This document shows, one piece after another, positions 57,410-64,000 of a stretch of 64,000 bases of DNA; position 1 is the first letter of the stretch; each line of letters starts with the position of its first letter. Origin of the DNA: Gammaproteobacteria bacterium (GTDB taxonomy: Bacteria; Pseudomonadota; Gammaproteobacteria; S012-40); the NCBI GenBank assembly GCA_015487785.1, contig WFPC01000018.1, forward strand, positions 1 to 64,000. Reading direction: 5' to 3'. The position numbers were made by a program, and so were the translations under genes. The notes beneath the pieces are model-generated. The model worked only from the letters and a program-made list of their open reading frames with translations, had not been told where the DNA came from and did no database searches.

Positions 57410-58810
57410 TCAGACGCTGTAGTACATGTCGAACTCCACCGGATGGGTGGTCATGCGCAGGCGCGTGACTTCTTCCATCTTGAGGTCGATATAGGCGTCG
57501 ATCATGTCGTCGGTGAACACGCCACCTGCGGTGAGGAAGGCGCGGTCGGCATCCAGGGCTTCCAGTGCCTGGTCGAAGGAATGGCACACGGTGGGGATGT
57601 CCTTGGCTTCCTCCGGCGGCAGGTCGTAGAGATCCTTGTCCATGGCGTCACCCGGATGGATCTTGTTCTGGATGCCGTCGAGACCGGCCATGAGCATGGC
57701 CGAGAAGGCCAGGTAGGGGTTGGCGGTGGGATCCGGGAAGCGCACCTCGATCCGGCGGGCCTTCGGGCTGGTGAAGGGGATACGGATGGAGGCCGAGCGG
57801 TTGCGGGCGGAATAGGCCAGCATGACCGGGGCTTCGAAGCCGGGCACCAGACGCTTGTAGCTGTTGGTGGAGGCATTGGTGAAGGCGTTGATGGCGCGGG
57901 CATGCTTGATGATGCCGCCGATGTAGTACAGCGCAGTCTCGGACAGGCCGCCGTAGCCGTCGCCGGTGAACAGATTGTTGCCACCCTTGGCGATGGATTG
58001 GTGTACGTGCATGCCGGAGCCGTTGTCACCCACCAGCGGCTTGGGCATGAAGGTGGCGCTCTTGCCATAGAGGTTGGCCACGTTGTGCACGCAGTACTTC
58101 AGGATCTGGACCTCGTCGGCCTTTCTGACCAGGGTGTTGAACTGGGTGCCGATCTCGCACTGGCCGGCGGTGGCCACTTCGTGGTGATGCACCTCGACCT
58201 TGAGGCCCATTTCTTCCATGGCCATGCACATGGCGCCGCGCATGTCGTGCAGGGAGTCTACCGGGGGCACGGGGAAATAACCGCCCTTGACGCTGGGGCG
58301 GTGGCCCATGTTGCCGTCGGGGAAGACCTTCTCGGAATTCCACTCGGCTTCCTGGGAATCCACCAGGTAGAAGGCACCGCTCATGTTGGCGCCCCAGCGC
58401 ACGTCGTCGAGCACGAAGAATTCGGGTTCGGGGCCGAAGAAGGCGGCATCGCCCAGGCCGGTGGACTTCAGGTAGGCCTCGGCGCGCTTGGCCACGGAGC
58501 GGGGATCGCGCTCATAGCCTTCCATGGTGCTGGGCTCGACGATGTCGCAGCGCAGGATGAGGGTGGTTTCCTCGGCGAAGGGGTCCAGCACCGGGGTATC
58601 GTCGTCGGGCATCAGGATCATGTCGGATTCGTTGATGCCTTTCCAGCCGGCGATGGAGGAGCCATCGAACATCTTGCCTTCGTTCATGACATCCTCGTCG
58701 ACCACGCTGGCCGGGACGGTGACATGTTGTTCCTTGCCGCGGGTGTCGGTAAAGCGAAAATCGACAAATTTAACCTCATGCTCTTTGAGCATCTCTAATG
58801 TTTTGGACAT
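57410..58810 (-). CDS. glnA: glutamine synthetase type I
   Basis: [67 protein letters not shown]. Confidence 0.98.
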   Translation of the reverse strand: MSKTLEMLKEHEVKFVDFRFTDTRGKEQHVTVPASVVDEDVMNEGKMFDGSSIAGWKGINESDMILMPDDDTPVLDPFAEETTLILRCDIVEPSTMEGYERDPRSVAKRAEAYLKSTGLGDAAFFGPEPEFFVLDDVRWGANMSGAFYLVDSQEAEWNSEKVFPDGNMGHRPSVKGGYFPVPPVDSLHDMRGAMCMAMEEMGLKVEVHHHEVATAGQCEIGTQFNTLVRKADEVQILKYCVHNVANLYGKSATFMPKPLVGDNGSGMHVHQSIAKGGNNLFTGDGYGGLSETALYYIGGIIKHARAINAFTNASTNSYKRLVPGFEAPVMLAYSARNRSASIRIPFTSPKARRIEVRFPDPTANPYLAFSAMLMAGLDGIQNKIHPGDAMDKDLYDLPPEEAKDIPTVCHSFDQALEALDADRAFLTAGGVFTDDMIDAYIDLKMEEVTRLRMTTHPVEFDMYYSV

Positions 58811-58888
58811 TGAGTCTCCTCCATCGTGGGGTTTGTGTTGATGCCCGCCGCTGAAACGGGCACATATCGTTATTTAGGTTGTTGTCTC

Positions 58889-58904
58889 AGCATGTTCTGT
58901 GCCA
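58889..58904 (-). promoter_or_regulatory. sigma54 promoter for glnA
   Basis: Minus strand TGGCAC-AGAAC-ATGCT. Confidence 0.7.
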
Positions 58905-58966
58905 CACGTCAAAGCCGTTGTGATTCATGGGTTTGGCTCTCGGAGCAGGTGGTGCCTCGCTCGTTA

Positions 58967-59003
58967 TGCACCAATCTGGCGCAATATGCACTATTTTGGC
59001 TCA
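58967..59003 (-). promoter_or_regulatory. two candidate NtrC binding sites
   Basis: TGCACC-AATCT-GGCGCA and TGCACT-ATTTT-GGCTCA, starts 20 bp apart. Confidence 0.65.
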
Positions 59004-60146
59004 CTCGAAGCTCAGGGCGATACGGCCGATGTCTGCTTCCTGCTCGATAATGTGTGCGAGCACGTTTTCGATTTGTTGTTTTTGTGGCAGCCAGGCCAGT
59101 GGCAGGGTGATCTCCATTTCGATCTTGCCAGCCAGGTAATGAAGGGTAATACGTTTGATGTGTTCATGGAAGGCTTGATCGCGCCAATAGGGCTGTAGCC
59201 GTTCGAGCAGGCGCGCGCGCAGGGGCAGGTGACTGCTGGGGGTGGTGGTTTCGTCGTCTTCCTGGTCGATGTGCACCACCACGTCGGTGACGCCGTCGAG
59301 GCCGAGCAGCTTGTGGCGCACGGCTTCGCCGATCTGATGACCCTCGGAGACGCTGATGCGGGGGTCCTGCACCAGGATGTGCACGTCCACCAGGGCATGG
59401 CCGCCCATGCTGCGGGTGCGCAGGGAATGGGCGGCCTGTACCCCGTCCACCGACAGGATGGCGGCGCGGATGCGGGCCACCTGGGTTTCGTCCAGGGCGG
59501 TGTCCACCAGTTCCCGCAGGCTGCTCCAGGTGATGTCCCAGCCCACCTTGGCGATCATCAGGCTGACGCCGATGGCGGCCAGGGCGTCGAACATGGGCGC
59601 GCCCAGCATGGCGCCGGCAATGCCCACCAGGGCGATGATCGAGGAGATGGCATCGGTGCGGTGATGCCAGGCATTGGCGATCAGCAGGTTGGCGTTGAGC
59701 CGGCGGCCGCTGCGCAGGGTGTAGTGATACAGCCATTCCTTGATGCCGATGGAGAACAGGGCGGCCGCCAGGGCCCACGCGGTGGGCTCGGTGAGTCGTT
59801 CAGGCTCCAGGATGCGCACCACCGCATCATGACCGATGACGGTGGCCACGGCGATCAGGAAAATACCCAGGCCCACGGTGACCAGGGTCTCGATGCGGCC
59901 ATGGCCATAGGGATGGTCTTCGTCGGCGGCACGCGAGCCATGTTTGGCGGCGAACAACACCACCGCGTCGCTTACCAGGTCGGCCAGGGAGTGTACGCCG
60001 TCGGCCACCAGGGCCTCGGAGTGGCCGATCACCCCCAGTACGATCTTGCCCAGCGCCAGCAGCAGGTTGATCAGTGCCCCCACCACGGTGACCCGGCGCA
60101 TCTCACGATAACGCCGGTCGGCGCTGGCGTGGGGGGATTCAGTCAC
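59001..60146 (-). CDS. cation diffusion facilitator transporter
   Basis: ALVADGVHSLADLVSDAVVLFAAKHG, HPYGHGRIETL, NAWHHRTDAISSI; GTG start assumed. Confidence 0.92.
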   Translation of the reverse strand: MTESPHASADRRYREMRRVTVVGALINLLLALGKIVLGVIGHSEALVADGVHSLADLVSDAVVLFAAKHGSRAADEDHPYGHGRIETLVTVGLGIFLIAVATVIGHDAVVRILEPERLTEPTAWALAAALFSIGIKEWLYHYTLRSGRRLNANLLIANAWHHRTDAISSIIALVGIAGAMLGAPMFDALAAIGVSLMIAKVGWDITWSSLRELVDTALDETQVARIRAAILSVDGVQAAHSLRTRSMGGHALVDVHILVQDPRISVSEGHQIGEAVRHKLLGLDGVTDVVVHIDQEDDETTTPSSHLPLRARLLERLQPYWRDQAFHEHIKRITLHYLAGKIEMEITLPLAWLPQKQQIENVLAHIIEQEADIGRIALSFE

Positions 60147-60369
60147 CACCCACCTCGATGCGCAGCACGATCTCGCCGTCGCGCTCGTGACAGCTGAGCA
60201 GGCTATGGCCGTTGATCCGGCACCAGGCGGGGATGTCGTTGCTGGCACCCGGATCGGTGCAGATCACTTCCAGGATGTCCCCCGGCGCCAGATCCTTGAT
60301 CCGGTCCTGGGTGCGGATGACGGGCATGGGGCAGAGCAGGCGGCGGGCATCCAGCCGGTGTTCGCTCAT
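60139..60369 (-). CDS. TusA/SirA-like sulfur carrier protein
   Basis: LDARRLLCPMPVIRTQDRIKDLAPGDILEVICTDPGASNDIPAWC. Confidence 0.92.
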   Translation of the reverse strand: MSEHRLDARRLLCPMPVIRTQDRIKDLAPGDILEVICTDPGASNDIPAWCRINGHSLLSCHERDGEIVLRIEVGGD

Positions 60370-61406
60370 ATGTGCCACTCCGGGGCGATGTCCTGTGGTG
60401 GCAGAGGTGCGACTTCCAGCTCGCGTGAGACGCCGTTGCGATCGGTCACCGCCACTCGTACCCGCGCCTGGTCGCGGCCCTGGCTGAAGCGGGCGGTGAT
60501 GCGTGCGGCCAGTTCCAGCTCTTGCTCGTCGGGCCGGCCATCGATGAGGACCAGCGGTCCGGGGCAACTGGTAGTGTGCATGTGCATGAATTGTCTGCGA
60601 TAACCTTCCATGAATTTGTTTTCTCCCTGTTCCCGGCCGATGATCATCTTGAAGCCCGGGCGCGGCCGCAGGTGGCGGCCCACCTTGAGCAGCATGATGT
60701 CGTCGAGTTCGTAGTCGCGCCGGTCACGGGCCTGCCACAGATCCACCAGGCGGTCGGAATAGCTCTTGTCGGTGAGAAAACAGCAGCCACCGGCGGGCTG
60801 AGCGTAGTCCTTCAGGCCGAAGCGGGCGGCCAGGCGCATCTGCGGCTTGCGGCTGCGACCGCTGAAATCGTGCAGGCGTTCACGGTCTACCCAACCTTCG
60901 CGCTCGGGTAGTGTGGGCGGCAGCAGCTTGGCGCACAAGGGGCGCAGCAGGCGGTCGTTGGCGCCGGATTCACGGGCGATCACCGGCAGGGTGTCGCGCC
61001 GCTGGGACATGGGACGCTGGCCGATCACTTCACCGGTGATGATGAAGTCGAAGCCGTTTTCTTCCATCCATTCCAGGGCCTTGCGCACCATGAAGCCCTT
61101 GCAGTCCAGACAAGGGTTCATGTTGGCGCCATAGCCGTGACGGGGATTGAGCAGAACCGATTTGTATTCCTCCACCACGTCGATGATGTGGAGTTTGATT
61201 CCGAGCTGCTCGGCCACCCACAGGGCATTGTTGCGCTTGGGTTTTTTCTGGTCACGCTTGCGAATGGCATGGGTGTGGCCCTCGACGCAGAAGCCGGTGA
61301 AGAAGTTGATCCCCTCCACGTGGATACCCTGCTCGAGAATGGTCTTGGTGGCCAGCATGGAATCCAGGCCGCCGGAAATCAGCGAAACCGCTTTGCGTTT
61401 GCTCAT
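60366..61406 (-). CDS. PP-loop (ThiI/MnmA-like) tRNA-thiolation related ATPase
   Basis: AVSLISGGLDSMLATKTIL; NPCLDCKGFMVRKALEWM; GGCCFLTD; overlaps the tusA-like start. Confidence 0.8.
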   Translation of the reverse strand: MSKRKAVSLISGGLDSMLATKTILEQGIHVEGINFFTGFCVEGHTHAIRKRDQKKPKRNNALWVAEQLGIKLHIIDVVEEYKSVLLNPRHGYGANMNPCLDCKGFMVRKALEWMEENGFDFIITGEVIGQRPMSQRRDTLPVIARESGANDRLLRPLCAKLLPPTLPEREGWVDRERLHDFSGRSRKPQMRLAARFGLKDYAQPAGGCCFLTDKSYSDRLVDLWQARDRRDYELDDIMLLKVGRHLRPRPGFKMIIGREQGENKFMEGYRRQFMHMHTTSCPGPLVLIDGRPDEQELELAARITARFSQGRDQARVRVAVTDRNGVSRELEVAPLPPQDIAPEWHI

Positions 61407-61482
61407 GAAGTCGTCGGGATGATAAATCGTCGTGTGCCGGCGGCTATTCTACCAGCAAAGCGGCATCTGGCCACGGCGGTTT

Positions 61483-62055
61483 TCAGTGGCCGCGTCGAGG
61501 CGGACCCTGCTGGGGCGTGGCGCCGGTGACCGCCTGCAGGCTGCGCCGGGCCAGGCGGCTGCCGGTGTCTTGCCACAACTCCATGGCCTCCAGCGGTTCC
61601 AGCCAGGGCGAGGCGCGGTCGAGACGGCGAATGGCATGCAATACATCCATCAGGTCCACAAAACCCTCGGCCAGGCCCTGGTAGAGACTGCCCATGCCGT
61701 TGAGAGCCGATTCGGACAATTGATTATAGGCGCTGCGCCCCAGTTGCACGAAATAGCTGGTTTTCACCCGGCGGCGCTCGGCGCGCCTGGGAAACAGTCC
61801 CGACAACAACAGGCACTGGTCGCCCACGTCGCGCAGGCGTTCACTGCGCATCTGGCCGCTGAGGGTTTGGCTGGTGAGATAGTCCAGTGCCACAGGTTGC
61901 CCGCCCAGGCTGGCGTGCTTGAGGAAACGGATCAGCAGGAAGACCAGGTAGCTCTCCTGCTCCTCGTTGAGGCGGCACTGGCTGCGTTCCTCGGCTTCGC
62001 TCACCAGGGCCTGCCACAGTGCGGTAGCGGTGGGTCGCAACATGAAATCTCGCAT
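61483..62055 (-). CDS. conserved hypothetical protein
   Basis: 190 aa ORF with ordinary composition; family not recognised with certainty. Confidence 0.6.
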   Translation of the reverse strand: MRDFMLRPTATALWQALVSEAEERSQCRLNEEQESYLVFLLIRFLKHASLGGQPVALDYLTSQTLSGQMRSERLRDVGDQCLLLSGLFPRRAERRRVKTSYFVQLGRSAYNQLSESALNGMGSLYQGLAEGFVDLMDVLHAIRRLDRASPWLEPLEAMELWQDTGSRLARRSLQAVTGATPQQGPPRRGH

Positions 62056-62241
62056 GTCGACTCCTCGTGTTTCAGGCCTGTATCATTCCATCGACGGGCC
62101 GGCTGCAGGGCTTTAGCCGGCCAGCCGCTGTGTCTTTTCCAACATTGTTCCAGGCATGTCTTAACCGGCTGTGAAGAAAGCCATACAACCGGTATACTTA
62201 CGCGTCCTTGTCCGTAACCAGCAGAGTACGATGCCGGCCAT

Positions 62242-63163
62242 GAGTTCCGCCGCCAAGACCTTCGATCTATCGACTTTTCAGGGCCTGATCATGGCCTTGC
62301 AGCATTACTGGGCCGAACAGGGCTGTGTGTTGTTGCAGCCCTTCGACATGGAAATGGGCGCAGGCACCTTCCATCCGGCGACCTTCCTGCGTGCCATCGG
62401 GCCGGAGCCCTGGAGCGCGGCCTATGTGCAGCCCTCGCGCCGGCCCACCGACGGACGCTATGGAGACAACCCCAATCGCTTGCAACATTATTATCAATTT
62501 CAAGTGGTTATCAAGCCCTCCCCGCTGCATATTCAGGATCTCTACCTGGGTTCGCTGCAGGCCCTGGGTTTCGACCCCCTGGAGCACGACATCCGCTTCG
62601 TGGAGGACGACTGGGAGTCGCCCACCCTGGGGGCCTGGGGCCTGGGCTGGGAGGTCTGGCTCAATGGCATGGAGGTGACCCAGTTCACTTATTTCCAGCA
62701 GGTGGGCGCGCTGGACTGCAAGCCGGTCACCGGCGAGATCACCTATGGTCTGGAGCGTCTGGCTATGTATCTGCAAGGGGTGGAGAGCGTCTACGACCTG
62801 GTGTGGACCGATGGTCCCCTGGGCAAGGTGAGTTATGGCGACGTGTTCCACCAGAACGAGGTGGAGATGTCGGCCTACAATTTCGAGCAGGCCGACGTGA
62901 AGGCCCTGTTCGCCTGGTTCGAGACCTGCGAGGCGGAGAGCCGGCGCCTGATCGAACAGGGTCTGGCCCTGCCGGCCTATGAAATGGTGCTCAAGGCCTC
63001 CCATACCTTCAACCTGCTGGATGCCCGTCATGCCATTTCGGTGACCGAGCGGGCCCGTTACATCGGCCGGGTGCGTAACTTGTCCAGGGCGGTGGCCCAG
63101 GCCTATTACGACAATCGCGAGGCGCTGGGTTTTCCCCTGCTGCGCCGGGAGGGTGGAGCATGA
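62242..63163 (+). CDS. glyQ: glycyl-tRNA synthetase alpha subunit
   Basis: [47 protein letters not shown]. Confidence 0.98.
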
Positions 63164-64000
63164 CGGCGCGGGCGGATTTTCTGGTGGAGCTGGGTACCGA
63201 GGAGTTGCCGCCCAAGGCCTTGGCGCGCTTGTCACGGGCTTTTGCAGAGGGTATCCGGGCCGGCCTGGAGAAGCAGGACCTGGACCATGGCGAGCTGCGC
63301 GCCTTCGCCACCCCACGGCGGCTGGCGGTGCAGGTGGCGGGGCTGGCCTGTCGCCAGCCCGACAAACAGATGGAACGTCGTGGTCCGGCGCTGGCCGCGG
63401 CCTTCGACGAGGAAGGCTGTCCCACCCCGGCGGCACAGGGTTTCGCCCGCTCTTGCGGCGTGGCGGTGGAAGAGCTGGCGACGCTGGAGACCGACAAGGG
63501 CAGTTGGCTGGTCTATCGCAGCGAACAGCCGGGTCGGGAGGCCCGCGAGCTGCTGCCGGATATCGTGGCGCAGGCCCTGGCTGGCCTGCCCATCCCCAAG
63601 CGCATGCGCTGGGGGAGTATCGAGCATCAGTTCGTGCGCCCGGTGCACTGGCTGGTGATGCTGCTGGGCGAGTCCGTGGTGGAGTGCGAGTTGTTGGGTC
63701 AGCGTGCGGGGCGGGAGACCCGGGGTCATCGCTTCCATCATCCCGCCAGCCTGAGCCTGCCCGAGCCCGGGGCCTACGAGGCCCTGCTGGAGAGCGAGGG
63801 GTATGTGATCACCGATTTCCAGCGTCGCCGTGAGGCCATCGTGGCCCAGGTGGAAGAGGCAGCCCTGCAACTGGGTGGCCGGGCGGTGATCGATCCGGCC
63901 CTGCTGGAGGAGGTAACCGGTCTGGTGGAATGGCCCCGGGCCATCGCCGGCAGTTTCGATGCGGCCTTTCTGGAGATTCCCGCCGAGGCCCTGATCTCGG
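63160..64000 (+). CDS. glyS: glycyl-tRNA synthetase beta subunit, 3' truncated by window edge
   Basis: [42 protein letters not shown]; open at window end. Confidence 0.95.
   Translation, partial: MTARADFLVELGTEELPPKALARLSRAFAEGIRAGLEKQDLDHGELRAFATPRRLAVQVAGLACRQPDKQMERRGPALAAAFDEEGCPTPAAQGFARSCGVAVEELATLETDKGSWLVYRSEQPGREARELLPDIVAQALAGLPIPKRMRWGSIEHQFVRPVHWLVMLLGESVVECELLGQRAGRETRGHRFHHPASLSLPEPGAYEALLESEGYVITDFQRRREAIVAQVEEAALQLGGRAVIDPALLEEVTGLVEWPRAIAGSFDAAFLEIPAEALIS

Noticed and set aside
57278-58798. 506-aa plus-strand ORF
   Set aside because: Antisense to glnA; composition (Gly/His/Val-rich) is that of a codon-bias shadow.

Overview
This 64 kb window is a GC-rich chromosomal segment, most likely gammaproteobacterial. 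The glyQS, hemL, thiDE, glnA-ntrBC, pho/pst and selD-mnmH neighbourhoods support that placement. I saw no rRNA, tRNA, CRISPR array, transposase or prophage module. The most unusual part is about 14.2-25.2 kb. It is a cluster built around a divergent cbb3-like heme-copper oxidase: CcoN-like and CcoO-like subunits, the latter with a large insertion. Around these lie three further c-type cytochromes, an orphan 4-TM protein resembling a fragment of oxidase subunit I, a thioredoxin-like lipoprotein, a membrane-anchored FGE/SUMF1-domain protein lacking the expected cysteines, and many small membrane proteins. Several of these are 30-48 aa and absent from the supplied ORF track. A CRP/FNR-type palindrome lies upstream. 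Directly beside it is an ExbB/MotA-like channel gene paired with a MotB/ExbD-like TM segment fused to a VWA domain, possibly an uncharacterised ion-driven motor. Other observations include PEP-CTERM cargo behind a sigma54-like promoter, a GGDEF protein with degenerate active site but intact I-site, a YqgE homolog with a signal peptide, a degenerate LMW-phosphatase-like gene in the pst operon, Pho boxes almost touching the pstC start, and tandem NtrC sites at glnA. All family calls come from reading the sequence; no database search was run.
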